Positions 26,364 through 35,370 of a stretch of DNA of 64,000 bases are shown here, one piece after another. How positions within the stretch are numbered: the stretch's first letter is position 1; every line of letters starts with the position of its first letter. The notes under the pieces are model-generated. The model did no database searches. It saw only the letters and a program-made list of their open reading frames with translations, and had not been told where the DNA came from. Location of the stretch: contig JACKPH010000002.1 in NCBI GenBank assembly GCA_024233675.1, positions 1-64,000 of the forward strand, written 5' to 3'. A program made the position numbers and the translations under genes. This DNA is from Thermotogae bacterium (GTDB lineage: Bacteria; Thermotogota; Thermotogae; Petrotogales; Petrotogaceae).

Positions 26364-26672
26364 TTATTTATCTGATATTTCTTTTCTAATAATAGCCTGT
26401 CTTATAACAGGAAATAATAAAATAACAATTATTAAAATCACCATATATATGTTTCTGTGTGTATAGTAAAAAACCGGAAGAAAACAAACAAGTATAATAA
26501 AAATTATTCCTTCTGCAATATGATTTACCGAAAGGCTTTTTTTTAGTTTTTCATCAAAATCCTTATAAAAACCGCCTTTATAATTGTTATTTTTATTTAT
26601 CATTATTCCCTGAAAAATCTGATAAATACCGAAAAAAATAAATACTATAAAAGGTATCCATAAATTCATCAT
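26364..26672 (-). CDS. Small membrane protein, uncharacterised
   Basis: A 102-residue protein with three hydrophobic helices (about 3-20, 52-68, 72-90) and polar connecting loop KNNNYKGGFYKDFDEKLKKS. Family not recognised. It lies 12 bases after pcp on the same strand and ends the group of five genes running from 28798 to 26364. Confidence 0.6.
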   Translation of the reverse strand: MMNLWIPFIVFIFFGIYQIFQGIMINKNNNYKGGFYKDFDEKLKKSLSVNHIAEGIIFIILVCFLPVFYYTHRNIYMVILIIVILLFPVIRQAIIRKEISDK

Positions 26673-26684
26673 TATTCCTCCGAT

Positions 26685-27278
26685 TTAAAAAGAATCTGCT
26701 ATAAGAACCGCTGCTTTTTTAAGAATGTCTAACTCCATAAAAAAATTTTCAGAATTAAAAACCTGTTCTCTTATATACGGAACATGTATAAAACCGGCTT
26801 TTATTTTAAGATTTTCTGTTTCTATATAGTTGAGAATATTATACATTAAGTCATTGCAAACATATGTACCGGCTGAATTTGAAATTCCGGAAGGAATAAA
26901 ATTATTTTTAAGCATTCTGCATATTTTTTTTATGGGAAGTGTAGAAAAATAAGCAGCCGGAGCATTTTTTATAATATACTTATCCTGAGGTTTATTACCT
27001 TCATTGTCTTTTATCGTACAGTCACGGAAATTTATCGCTACACGTTCCGGTGTAATTTTTTTTCTCCCGCCGGCCTGACCGAACATTACAACAACATCAG
27101 GTTTCTCTTCTTTTATCTTTTCTATAAGAATTTCGGAAGCCTTACCGAAAACAACCGGAAGACACATTTTTATTATTTCATTCTTATCACTTTTGAAATC
27201 CCTTATCATTTCCCACGAAGGATTTATTTTATCTGTTCCGAAAGGCTCAAAACCTGTAATAATTATTTTTTTATTCAT
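26685..27278 (-). CDS. pcp: Pyroglutamyl-peptidase I
   Basis: Removes N-terminal pyroglutamate from peptides in the cytosol. The 197-residue protein has ITGFEPFGTDKINPSWE at the start, catalytic Glu78 in TPERVAINFRD, Cys141 in GTYVCNDLMY and His165 in FIHVPYI, all at family positions. Length is slightly below the usual 205-215. Gap of four bases to the HAD gene upstream, so cotranscribed. Confidence 0.95.
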   Translation of the reverse strand: MNKKIIITGFEPFGTDKINPSWEMIRDFKSDKNEIIKMCLPVVFGKASEILIEKIKEEKPDVVVMFGQAGGRKKITPERVAINFRDCTIKDNEGNKPQDKYIIKNAPAAYFSTLPIKKICRMLKNNFIPSGISNSAGTYVCNDLMYNILNYIETENLKIKAGFIHVPYIREQVFNSENFFMELDILKKAAVLIADSF

Positions 27279-27282
27279 TTTA

Positions 27283-27879
27283 TCACCTTTTACGTATTTT
27301 ATAAACCTCTTCTATTATATCACATCCTTTACGGTAAAGAAGTCCTTTAATATTTATTTTTAGTGCAGATTCAACATTTTTTTGTGTATCATCTATAAAA
27401 AGAGTCTCCTGAGGTATTATACCGTATTTTTTTATAAGCAGCAAATATATTTCTAAAGATGGTTTCACAAGATTATGCTCGTAAGAAATAATTTTACCGT
27501 CACAATAAGAAAAAAAATCATATTTCGAATAAACTTCTGAAAATGCCTTTTTATGAAAATTCGAAAGCAAAAATATATTAAAACCTGATTTTTTAAGTTC
27601 AGTAAGAGCCTCTGTATTTGTTTTTATAGGGGTAAGAGTGTCTATCCATGTATCAGCTATTTTTAATATATCATCCCTAAGTTCCGGGTTTTTTATACAC
27701 ATATTTTCAAAAGCATCTTTTTCATTTATAGAACCTTTATCAAGCATAACCCATTCTTCAGAATTAAAAATAATCTGAAAAAGTTCTTCTCTTTTTTCTT
27801 TTGGAAATTCCGAAAGTATTTTTTCCGGAGAAAATTCCAAAAGTACATTTCCTATATCAAAAACAATATTTTTAATCAT
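27283..27879 (-). CDS. HAD-superfamily hydrolase (subfamily IA)
   Basis: A 198-residue phosphatase-like protein: FDIGNVLLEF with the nucleophile near Asp8, LLSNFHKKAF as motif II, the lysine in HNLVKPSLEIY and FIDDTQKNV as motif IV. The cap is a helical bundle. Related proteins are called alpha-D-glucose-1-phosphatase-like; substrate unknown. It overlaps the PaaI-type gene by eight bases. Confidence 0.87.
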   Translation of the reverse strand: MIKNIVFDIGNVLLEFSPEKILSEFPKEKREELFQIIFNSEEWVMLDKGSINEKDAFENMCIKNPELRDDILKIADTWIDTLTPIKTNTEALTELKKSGFNIFLLSNFHKKAFSEVYSKYDFFSYCDGKIISYEHNLVKPSLEIYLLLIKKYGIIPQETLFIDDTQKNVESALKINIKGLLYRKGCDIIEEVYKIRKR

Positions 27880-28273
27880 TTTTCCCCTCTTTCACCAAAA
27901 AAAATCTGGCGTTAGCTTTTGCAAAAACTACACCGGATTTATCTTTTATAATTCCTTCTGTTTCATAAATAATTTTTTTTACATCTTTTATTTTACCATA
28001 AGCACTATACTCTTTGTCAATTTTCATAGGTTTTAAAAATCTTATATTCATTTCTGCGGTAACAACATTTTTTCCTGTTGAAATAACTGACCATGCCATA
28101 ACTTCATCAAGAACCGTACTTATTATTCCGCCATGAACAATTTTATCCCAACCGCTAAGAGTTTCATCAGGTACAAAATTTAACCATGCTTCACCATTTT
28201 CATAATTAATATCAAGTTTAAGTCCTTTAGGATTATTCTTACCGAGAGTAAAACTCATTTCATTTTTTTTCAT
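27872..28273 (-). CDS. PaaI-type hot-dog thioesterase
   Basis: A 133-residue single hot-dog domain with WDKIVHGGIISTVLDEVMAWS, the family's helix carrying the catalytic Asp, then VVTAEMNIRFLKPMKI. Such enzymes hydrolyse acyl-CoA thioesters, for example phenylacetyl-CoA related compounds. No paa genes are nearby. Coupled to the HAD gene downstream. Confidence 0.85.
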   Translation of the reverse strand: MKKNEMSFTLGKNNPKGLKLDINYENGEAWLNFVPDETLSGWDKIVHGGIISTVLDEVMAWSVISTGKNVVTAEMNIRFLKPMKIDKEYSAYGKIKDVKKIIYETEGIIKDKSGVVFAKANARFFLVKEGKND

Positions 28274-28282
28274 AAATATCTC

Positions 28283-28798
28283 CTATAAATTTTTTTCATT
28301 ATTTTTTTTATTAAAATATTCTATAAGTCTGTAAAAAAGACGTTCGGAATTTCGGCTTACTTTTTTTTCTTTAATTGATTTCTGAAAAGAATGTATTATA
28401 TTTTTTCTTATTATATTTTCATCAAACCCTATAACAGAATGAAGATGCTCTACGAAATATTCAAAACATTCAACGGCATCCTCTGTATTCTCTATGGAAT
28501 CTATCTTTTCTTTACCGTAAAAATATTCATCAGCTTCGTAATTGCTGTCCTCAAGTTTTAAAACTATTATTTCAATGTATTTTTCAACATAAGTATTAAG
28601 ATTTTTTATAAAATGTACTCTGGGATCTTCTATTTTTGCAATCTGTATTATTTTATAATCCCTGTGGTTTTCATTATTTTTTTTCTTCTCTTTTTTGGCA
28701 GGTTTTTGGAAAAAATTATAGAAATTTTCAGAATAACCTTTTCCGTCAGATTTAACATTCATTGTCTCCGATATTTTTGAATATGGATTTATTCTCAT
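28283..28798 (-). CDS. Uncharacterised 171-residue helical protein
   Basis: Not recognised. The N-terminal 45 residues are Lys/Asn-rich and low complexity (KPAKKEKKKNNENH), the rest is predicted helical with many Glu/Lys pairs and aromatic residues (DAVECFEYFVEHLHS). No signal peptide or membrane segment. GGGGGGG lies upstream of the ATG. It starts the five-gene group running down to 26364, nine bases before the thioesterase gene. Confidence 0.55.
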   Translation of the reverse strand: MRINPYSKISETMNVKSDGKGYSENFYNFFQKPAKKEKKKNNENHRDYKIIQIAKIEDPRVHFIKNLNTYVEKYIEIIVLKLEDSNYEADEYFYGKEKIDSIENTEDAVECFEYFVEHLHSVIGFDENIIRKNIIHSFQKSIKEKKVSRNSERLFYRLIEYFNKKNNEKNL

Positions 28799-28847
28799 AA
28801 TATCCCCCCCAATATAAATATCGGATAATAATAAAATTAATTTAATA

Positions 28848-30305
28848 TTAGTTAAATTTTTCTTTCAGAAGTTCTTTAATCAAATCAAGTCTTTTTAACC
28901 TTTCTTTTTTTATCTGCGGATTGTCCCTTCTGTCAGGCACATCATAACCATAATAATCTTCAAGTATTTTTCTTACTCTTTCTCTGCAGAAACCTCCCTG
29001 ACAGCTTCCCATAGTAGCTCTTGTTCTTCTTTTTACGGCATCAACTGAATCCGCCTTCATTCCGCGTGAAAGAGCATCAAGAATTTCTTCTTTTGAAACT
29101 CTTTCACATCTGCATATAATCTGTTTGGGTGAATCTGAATTTATAAGTTTTTCCGTCTCGGAATCAGAAAGAACTTTTCTTATAATAATAGGCGGCCTGT
29201 AAGATAAAAAAGTTTTTTTCGGATTAAGTTTAATAAAATTACTGTCTATGATATCTCTTATATGTTCCGCAATTGCCGGAGAAGAAGTTAATCCGGGAGA
29301 TTCTATACCTGCAGCATTTATAAAGCCTTCATTTCCGGTTTTCTCTATTATAAAATCACCTTTATCGGCTGCTGCTCTCAGTCCTGAAAATGTTGTCAGA
29401 ATTTTTCTGAAATCAAAATTATCATATGAAAGTTTTGCTGTTTTTATTATTTTATAAACAGAATCAAAATCAGTACCGTAATCATCTTTTAAATCAGTAT
29501 TCTGTGCATCAGGGCCTATAAGAAGATTTCCCCAGTACGTTTTTGTAACAAGAATACCTTTCCCCATAGAGGAAGGTGTCTGAAAAATAACATTATCAAC
29601 GCTGTTTTCACTGTAAGCTCTGTCAAAAATTAAATAAGAACCTTTTCTCGGATTTATTTTAAAATAATCTTCCCCGGCCATAGCGGAAACACTGTCGGAA
29701 AAAATTCCCGCGGCATTTACAACTACTAATGATTCAAACACGCCTTTATCTGTATATACTTTAAAATATTTATTTTTTTCTATTTTCTTTACTTCATTTT
29801 CAAAAAAATATTCAACGCCGTTTTTAATGGAATTTTCAGCAAGAGCTACCGTAAATTCATAAGGAGAAGCAACACCCACATTACTGTCATAAAGTGCATA
29901 TTTTACATTTTTACTGAGATTGGGTTCTTTTATAAATATTTTTTCACCGGCAAAAATTTCTGTATTATATGACCCGTTTTTTAAGGCATTCTCATGAAGC
30001 TCTTCTATTTTCTTTCTGTCTTCCTCATTAAATCCTACAACGAGAGCTCCGGTTTTACGGTACCCGAAATTAAGTTCTCTGTCAAGTTTATCAAACATTT
30101 TATTACCTTTTACAAGCATTTTTGCCTTCATAGTGCCGTTTTTTGCAGAATAATCACCGTGAATTATTCCTGAATTTGCTTTTGAAGCACCTAAACTAAC
30201 ATCATCATATTTTTCCAGAACGGCTGTTTTTATTTCATATTTAGATAATTCACGTGCAAGTGCGCAACCGACTACACCGGCTCCTATTATAATAACATCA
30301 TACAT
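28848..30305 (-). CDS. GlpO/GlpA-like FAD oxidoreductase with C-terminal BFD [2Fe-2S] domain
   Basis: A 485-residue DAO-fold flavoprotein: GAGVVGCALARELSKY at the N-terminus, ANSGIIHGDYSAKNG, and after about residue 400 a bacterioferredoxin-like domain with CRCERV and GSCQGGFCRERV whose four cysteines suit a [2Fe-2S] cluster. Such proteins are annotated as anaerobic glycerol-3-phosphate dehydrogenases and pass electrons to a partner; glp genes are absent here, so the substrate is uncertain. I chose the ATG at 30305; an in-frame TTG three codons earlier is too close to GGAG. Confidence 0.87.
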   Translation of the reverse strand: MYDVIIIGAGVVGCALARELSKYEIKTAVLEKYDDVSLGASKANSGIIHGDYSAKNGTMKAKMLVKGNKMFDKLDRELNFGYRKTGALVVGFNEEDRKKIEELHENALKNGSYNTEIFAGEKIFIKEPNLSKNVKYALYDSNVGVASPYEFTVALAENSIKNGVEYFFENEVKKIEKNKYFKVYTDKGVFESLVVVNAAGIFSDSVSAMAGEDYFKINPRKGSYLIFDRAYSENSVDNVIFQTPSSMGKGILVTKTYWGNLLIGPDAQNTDLKDDYGTDFDSVYKIIKTAKLSYDNFDFRKILTTFSGLRAAADKGDFIIEKTGNEGFINAAGIESPGLTSSPAIAEHIRDIIDSNFIKLNPKKTFLSYRPPIIIRKVLSDSETEKLINSDSPKQIICRCERVSKEEILDALSRGMKADSVDAVKRRTRATMGSCQGGFCRERVRKILEDYYGYDVPDRRDNPQIKKERLKRLDLIKELLKEKFN

Positions 30306-30356
30306 AAAAAACAACGCTCCTTTTATATTTATATTAAATTATACCCTAATATATAT

Positions 30357-30388
30357 TAAAAAAAATCCGCTTTTGCGGATTTTTTTTA
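30357..30388. terminator. Terminator after tmRNA
   Basis: AAAATCCGC-TTTT-GCGGATTTTTTTT; on the minus strand it follows the tmRNA 3' end by a few bases. Symmetric A/T flanks would also work on the plus strand. Confidence 0.82.
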
Positions 30389-30389
30389 A

Positions 30390-30744
30390 TGGTGGAGACG
30401 GCGAGAGTCGAACTCGCGTCCGAAAACATCCCTTACAGAGCATCTCCGAGCGCATCCTGGGTTTAATTTTTGAAAAATACTGCTACCCGGGCGAAGCCAT
30501 ATTTTTCTATCCGGCTGTTATTTCAGCTGTTTTTCACCGGAGAAAAAACTGCCTTAGATTCCCTAAAATGACGATCTTCCAAAGGCCGGGTATCAGAGTC
30601 TTAGGAGATCGGCTACTTAATTATTAAGCAGCTAAAGCGTAATTGTTTTCTGCATTTATCTTTTGTGTCAGGTGATTAACGAGGGCCAACCGCCTCGGCT
30701 CGCTTCTCTGCTCGGAACATTCCCGTCGAAACCGGAACGCCCCC
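30390..30744 (-). ncRNA. ssrA: Transfer-messenger RNA (tmRNA)
   Basis: About 355 nt. The 5' end GGGGGCGTTCCGG pairs with the 3' CGTCTCC to form a seven-bp acceptor, the T arm has GAGTTCGACTC and ACCA is encoded. The tag frame (30653 down to 30624) reads GCA GAA AAC AAT TAC GCT TTA GCT GCT TAA, giving tag AENNYALAA after the charged alanine. The typical -ALAA ending is a ClpXP-type degron. Together with SmpB (not in this window) it frees ribosomes on broken messages. Long pseudoknot-like GC-rich blocks match the rest of the gene. Confidence 0.97.
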
Positions 30745-30793
30745 TCGTTTTATATGATATCATAAAATACCTTAAAATACAATAAAAATTTTA

Positions 30794-31414
30794 CTACTTT
30801 GAAAAATTTTTAAGATACCACTGAACTCTGTCAGATATTTCCTTTGATTTTTCCTTAAGATACGGAACAAGGTCAAAATCCATAAAAAGAACTTTTGTAA
30901 GCGAATCAAGAATAAGTGCCCTTTTCGAATTTGATTTGGCATTATTGTATTTTTCAACAAGAATATCTATTACTTTTTTATCTGCTTTCTGTGAAATTGC
31001 CATTATTGCTATTTCTTCAGTTTCTTCATCTTCGTCAAGAAAAGTTTCGAGTATACTCAGATATTTCAGATCTCCGGTAAGTTTCCACAAATGTTCTATA
31101 ATGATCGGAAATGCTCTTTCATCAGTATACCTGTTCAGCATTCTTTCAAGATAAGGAACTATTTCCATTATTTCCATTTCTCCGAGCATTTCCATAAGAT
31201 ACAGAAGTACCACATCGTCCTTCTCGCTTGTTTCAAATCTTTTTTTAAATTCTTCCATAAGAATAGGTACTGATTCATTACCCATATAAGAAAGAACTTC
31301 AAATATAAGATTTTTTGTTTCTTCGTCTTCTTTTTCCAAAAGATCCAGCAAAACAGGTATTGATTCTATTCCTTTTTCTTCAGTTATTTTCTGTATAACA
31401 TTTTCTCTGTCCAT
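30794..31414 (-). CDS. HEAT-repeat protein
   Basis: A 206-residue all-helical protein with about five HEAT-like repeats; units such as IPVLLDLLEKEDEETKNLIFEVLSYMG and a second VPILMEEFKKR recur at about 35-residue spacing. Acidic overall. It probably serves as a binding scaffold; no catalytic residues are expected. It follows recN by 15 bases on the same strand, so a link with DNA repair is possible but only by context. Confidence 0.78.
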   Translation of the reverse strand: MDRENVIQKITEEKGIESIPVLLDLLEKEDEETKNLIFEVLSYMGNESVPILMEEFKKRFETSEKDDVVLLYLMEMLGEMEIMEIVPYLERMLNRYTDERAFPIIIEHLWKLTGDLKYLSILETFLDEDEETEEIAIMAISQKADKKVIDILVEKYNNAKSNSKRALILDSLTKVLFMDFDLVPYLKEKSKEISDRVQWYLKNFSK

Positions 31415-31429
31415 GTTTTAACCTCACTT

Positions 31430-33025
31430 TCAGTAAACAATGTCTCCGTACATATCTTTTATTTCTTTTTCTCTTTCTGCATTACCGAGCTCTTTTATAT
31501 TAGATTTAATATAATCTTTTTCTTCTGTTTTATATATTTTAAAATGAGCATTTGCCATATTTGCAACCTGAGGCATATGGGTTATAACTATTATCTGTTT
31601 TTTTGATGAAAGTTTAAGTAATTTTTCTCCTATGAGATCAGCCATTCTCGGCCCTACTCCTGAATCAATTTCATCAAAAAGCATAGTATCTATTTTATGC
31701 GTATCTCCCAAAACACTTTCAAGAGCGAGTAAAATTCTTGACATTTCTCCTCCGGAAGCTATTTTGCTTAAATGTTCAAAATCATTCTGCGGAGCTGTTT
31801 TTAAAAGCAGATTTATTTTGTGTGAACTTTTTTCATCCGGTTCATTCTGCTGCTCTATATAATAGTCTATCTGAGCAAATTTCATTCCAAGATCAAAGAG
31901 ATTACTTTCAATCTGTTTTTTCATTTCCAGTAAATAACCGTGATTTTCATCAATTATTTTTTTACTCTCTTCTTTTAGTATATTTTTGAGATTTTTTATC
32001 TTAGGATGTATTATTTTCATTAATTTCTCAATTTCCTCATACTCAGCAAGTTCTTCTTTCATGGTCTGAAGATTTGATATAACTTCATCAAGACCCGGAC
32101 CGTATTTTCTTTTGAGTTCCATTATTTTATTGAGTCTTTCGGTAACTGCCTCAACTTCATTTTCATCAATATCAAGATCTTCAAGTTTTATTTCAAGCAT
32201 ATTGTGAAGCTGACTTATCTGATCCTGTATTGTAAGCGCAAAATTTTCCTCTTCGGAAAATCCGAAATCCTTAAGTTTTGAAATCATAAAAGCAACATTA
32301 CCAAACATTATATCTATATTATTTTCTTCATTTTCTTTTAAAATATCAAGTGATTCAGATATATTTTTTTTTATAATTTCAAGATTATTAAGAGCCTTAT
32401 ATTTTTGTAATATTTCGTCATCTTCACCCTTATAAGGATTTACACTCTCTATTTCGTTTATCTGATATCTCAGAACATCTATTTTTCTGTAAATACTTTC
32501 TTTATCTCCCGGTATTTTTGATAATTTACTTTTTAAAATACTGTATTCCTTATAAATTTCAGAATATTCTGCAAAACTCTGAGGATTATTTTTATACATA
32601 ATTTCATGAAATATTTCATTCTGATATCCGTCATCTCTGAGAAGCATCTGAGAATCCTGAGAATGTATTTCAAGAAGATATTTCCCGAATTCAGCAACTG
32701 TATTTTTAGGAACTATTGTCCCGTTAATTCTGAAAAGTGTTTTTTTTGAGGAAAAATTAACAGAAATTATAACTTCATCTTCAACCGGAACAATTTCTTT
32801 AAACATGTTTTTTATATATTCATCGACTGTAAAAAAAGCAGAAACAGAACCTTCGGAATTTTTAAGTCCCTGCGGAATATTTCCTGTTAAAAAAGCATCA
32901 AGCGCATTTATAAACATTGATTTTCCCGCACCTGATTCCCCGGTTATAACATTCATACCTTCCTTAAAGTTTACAGAAACATCGTCAAACAGTCCAAAAT
33001 TGTTCAAAGATAAAGAAACTATCAA
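31430..33025 (-). CDS. recN: DNA repair protein RecN
   Basis: SMC-like ATPase that acts early in double-strand-break repair. 531 residues (family about 550): Walker A GESGAGKS at 29-36, a long coiled coil about 145-370, then the ABC signature SGGEMSRILLALESV and Walker B TMLFDEIDSGVG followed by ITHMPQVA. Starts at TTG with GGTGGGG upstream. Upstream is a divergent PP-loop gene. Confidence 0.95.
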   Translation of the reverse strand: MIVSLSLNNFGLFDDVSVNFKEGMNVITGESGAGKSMFINALDAFLTGNIPQGLKNSEGSVSAFFTVDEYIKNMFKEIVPVEDEVIISVNFSSKKTLFRINGTIVPKNTVAEFGKYLLEIHSQDSQMLLRDDGYQNEIFHEIMYKNNPQSFAEYSEIYKEYSILKSKLSKIPGDKESIYRKIDVLRYQINEIESVNPYKGEDDEILQKYKALNNLEIIKKNISESLDILKENEENNIDIMFGNVAFMISKLKDFGFSEEENFALTIQDQISQLHNMLEIKLEDLDIDENEVEAVTERLNKIMELKRKYGPGLDEVISNLQTMKEELAEYEEIEKLMKIIHPKIKNLKNILKEESKKIIDENHGYLLEMKKQIESNLFDLGMKFAQIDYYIEQQNEPDEKSSHKINLLLKTAPQNDFEHLSKIASGGEMSRILLALESVLGDTHKIDTMLFDEIDSGVGPRMADLIGEKLLKLSSKKQIIVITHMPQVANMANAHFKIYKTEEKDYIKSNIKELGNAEREKEIKDMYGDIVY

Positions 33026-33154
33026 CTTACCCCACCAGCCTATATTTTTATTATTATATCTTTATTATAGCATATTTTATATTTAAAAAAATAAATTCAT
33101 AACATTAAAATGGTAAAATATAAAGAGAAATTCATGATTTAGGAGGTAGTTAAA

Positions 33155-34123
33155 ATAAACAATTTCAATATCACTGAAACTATAGATAATATAAAAACAG
33201 AAATGAAAGAAATAATCGGAGATCAGAAACTTTATGTATCTTTTTCCGGAGGACTTGACAGTACTGTTGTAGCCCTTATAGCAAGAGATGTTTTCCCGAA
33301 AAGTCAGATAACTCTTGTTAACGTATGTTTCGGCGCATATTCATATTCAAACGGCCTTGAAGCCGTTCTTCTCCTTGCTAAACAAATGGGTCTCAGACTT
33401 TTTTTTGTACAGGGTGAAACAGAACAGGAAAATCTTATGTATCACGGACCTAACTGTAATCAGTGTACAAAAAACATAAAAATCGGGAAAGTAAAAGAAT
33501 TTGTATATAAAGGAATTATTGCTTCCGGAGCTAATATGTCGGATTCATGGGGGAAAACAGGAATAAAATTTCTTGACGGAATGTATTCTCCTCTTCTGAA
33601 TCTTGAAAAACCCGAAATAAGAGCTATACTCGATTATTATAACTTTAAAATCCCTAAAGTAGGTGAAAATTCACACAGAGAAGGGTGTAAATTCAAACAT
33701 CTTTTAAAAATGGCTGTTAACAATCAGTATCATTCAAGAGCTGATGTAATTTCAAATGAAATAATTCATGACATACTTGACCAGTACGGTTATGAAAGAG
33801 ACATAGCAAACGTAAAAATAATAGGACCTCTTTCAAAAAATATAGCTCTGATAAATATAAAACCTCTTCCACCTAAAGAAATTACCGACAAAATAATTGA
33901 AGTACTCAAAAAAGAATCATCTATAGCCGAAACTGTTCTTGTTGACAGACCTATAAAACTTGATATTTCTGCTAATCCCGGAATAGTTAATAACAGCGAT
34001 TCAAAATACTGGATAAAAACAGGAAGACTTCAGCCGGAATTTGCTTTTCCGATAGAAATTAACTGGATTCGCAGCAGCAATATAAAACTCTGGACATTTT
34101 CAGTTATCGGATACAGTTTTTAA
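33155..34123 (+). CDS. PP-loop ATP pyrophosphatase, LarE/ExsB-like; probable AUA start
   Basis: N-type ATP pyrophosphatase fold with SGGLDST (31-37 from the proposed start), a CNQC pair (101, 104) and a third cysteine in HREGCKFKH (178). Three-cysteine PP-loop enzymes, including iron-sulfur LarE and tRNA-thiolation enzymes, use such sets for a [4Fe-4S] cluster; function here is inference. The first ATG (33203) has no ribosome site. AGGAGGT at 33141-33147 sits seven bases before an in-frame ATA at 33155 with no stop between, giving 322 residues and an N-terminal helix. Overlaps the convergent reductase gene by 24 bases. Confidence 0.7.
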   Translation: MNNFNITETIDNIKTEMKEIIGDQKLYVSFSGGLDSTVVALIARDVFPKSQITLVNVCFGAYSYSNGLEAVLLLAKQMGLRLFFVQGETEQENLMYHGPNCNQCTKNIKIGKVKEFVYKGIIASGANMSDSWGKTGIKFLDGMYSPLLNLEKPEIRAILDYYNFKIPKVGENSHREGCKFKHLLKMAVNNQYHSRADVISNEIIHDILDQYGYERDIANVKIIGPLSKNIALINIKPLPPKEITDKIIEVLKKESSIAETVLVDRPIKLDISANPGIVNNSDSKYWIKTGRLQPEFAFPIEINWIRSSNIKLWTFSVIGYSF

Positions 34124-34930
34124 ATATTTTCCGAGATAATATTTCCAGTCATAAATTTTTCCGGTATATATTTTTTTTAATTTGGAATTATCAAGACCGG
34201 AATATTCCGGTCTTTTTGCCTGAGGCTCAAAAAAATTTCCGTCAACTTTTATTACTTCTCCTTTATATTCAAAATGTCTTAATATATAAGAAGCATATTC
34301 ATATCTCCCGGCTTCACCGTCAGGAACTACATTATAAAGTCCTTCAAAAATACCGTTATTTATAAAAAACTCTGTAATTTCGGACACAAACCCTGAATAG
34401 GTAGGAACTGAAATCTGATCATCAGAAATATAAAGTTTTTCTTTTTTCATATTTTTAATAACAGTAGAGACAAAACTTCTTTCTCCGCCGAAAAGCCAGG
34501 AAACTCTTAAAACCATTCCGCCTGAATCTATAACACTTTTTTCTCCTGAATATTTCGTAATCCCGTATTTGTTAAGAGGACTACATAAATCATTTTCTGT
34601 ATATTTAATTCTTTTTTTACCGTCAAAAACATAATCAGTACCGAAATGTATTAACTTAATTTTTCCGCAGTACTTTGCAAGATTTTCAGGACCGATTGCA
34701 TTAGTATTAAATGCCTTTTCGTAAAAGTACTCACTTTTATCAACATCATTGTAAGCAGCACAATTTATTATCAGGTCAGGGGAAATATCTGTTATAATTT
34801 TACTGACAGTATTTTTATCAGATATATCAAATTCATTGTGACTTAATGCAAATATTCTGTGTTTGTAACTCAGCCTGTTCACAAGAAATCCTGCGAGCTG
34901 GCCGTGAAAACCTGTAATAATTATTTTCAC
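34100..34930 (-). CDS. RfbD-like dTDP-4-dehydrorhamnose reductase family protein
   Basis: A 276-residue extended SDR. NAD(P)-binding GFHGQLAGFL at 7-16, INCAAYNDVDKSE near 56-68, the HFGTDYVFDG block with active Thr/Asp and YGITKYSGEK carrying the YxxxK pair. Family members make dTDP-rhamnose or other sugar nucleotides; the other rml genes are not in this window. Starts at GTG after GGGGTGA. Confidence 0.85.
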   Translation of the reverse strand: MKIIITGFHGQLAGFLVNRLSYKHRIFALSHNEFDISDKNTVSKIITDISPDLIINCAAYNDVDKSEYFYEKAFNTNAIGPENLAKYCGKIKLIHFGTDYVFDGKKRIKYTENDLCSPLNKYGITKYSGEKSVIDSGGMVLRVSWLFGGERSFVSTVIKNMKKEKLYISDDQISVPTYSGFVSEITEFFINNGIFEGLYNVVPDGEAGRYEYASYILRHFEYKGEVIKVDGNFFEPQAKRPEYSGLDNSKLKKIYTGKIYDWKYYLGKYLKTVSDN

Positions 34931-34980
34931 AGTAAATCACCCCGTTATTTTTATTAAATTATATATTGGAGGCTTTCCTT

Positions 34981-35262
34981 ATGAGAACTTATAAAAAAAA
35001 AATTTTTAACATTATGGAAGAAGTTGTTGAGGACAATTTAAATTCTATTATCGAATCAGGTAAAATAGACTTCTGTACCTGTGACAAATGCTTAAACGAC
35101 ATAGCAGCAATTGCATTAAATAGTCTCAGGCCAAAATATGTTTCAACTTCTGAAGGTGCGGTTATAGCGCGGATAGAAAAATTAAAAGATCAGTTAAATG
35201 TAGATATATATGAAAAACTTGTACTTGCAATAGAAACTGTTAAAAAAAATCCTCACCATTAA
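34981..35262 (+). CDS. ComFB-family protein
   Basis: A 93-residue protein matching late-competence ComFB: an N-terminal helix KKKIFNIMEEVVEDNL, the cysteine cluster CTCDKC (32, 34, 37) that likely binds zinc, and LNDIAAIALNSLRPKYV. In other bacteria ComFB domains have been linked to competence and cyclic-dinucleotide binding; role here unknown. The ATG at 34981 is used because an earlier in-frame TTG is part of the GGAGG site. Confidence 0.85.
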   Translation: MRTYKKKIFNIMEEVVEDNLNSIIESGKIDFCTCDKCLNDIAAIALNSLRPKYVSTSEGAVIARIEKLKDQLNVDIYEKLVLAIETVKKNPHH

Positions 35263-35264
35263 AA

Positions 35265-35294
35265 AAAGCACGAATAAATTCGTGCTTTTTTTAA
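35265..35294. terminator. Terminator after ComFB gene / tRNA-Pro
   Basis: AAAAAGCACGAAT-AA-ATTCGTGCTTTTTTT hairpin, 13 pairs. Serves the comFB-like gene on plus and the MATE-tRNA-Pro transcript on minus. Confidence 0.85.
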
Positions 35295-35370
35295 TGGTCG
35301 GAGTGACTGGACTCGAACCAGCGTCCTTTGGTTCCCGAAACCAACGCTCTACCAACTGTGCTACACTCCG
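35295..35370 (-). tRNA. tRNA-Pro (CGG anticodon)
   Basis: A 76-nt cloverleaf. Acceptor CGGAGTG pairs with CACTCCG, the anticodon arm is TTGGTTTCGGGAACCAA, and the T arm has GGTTCGAGTCC. ACCA is encoded. Its 5' base directly adjoins the MATE stop codon, so it is cut from the MATE transcript. Confidence 0.95.

Noticed and set aside
30373..30627. 84-codon plus-strand frame
   Set aside because: It is antisense to tmRNA.
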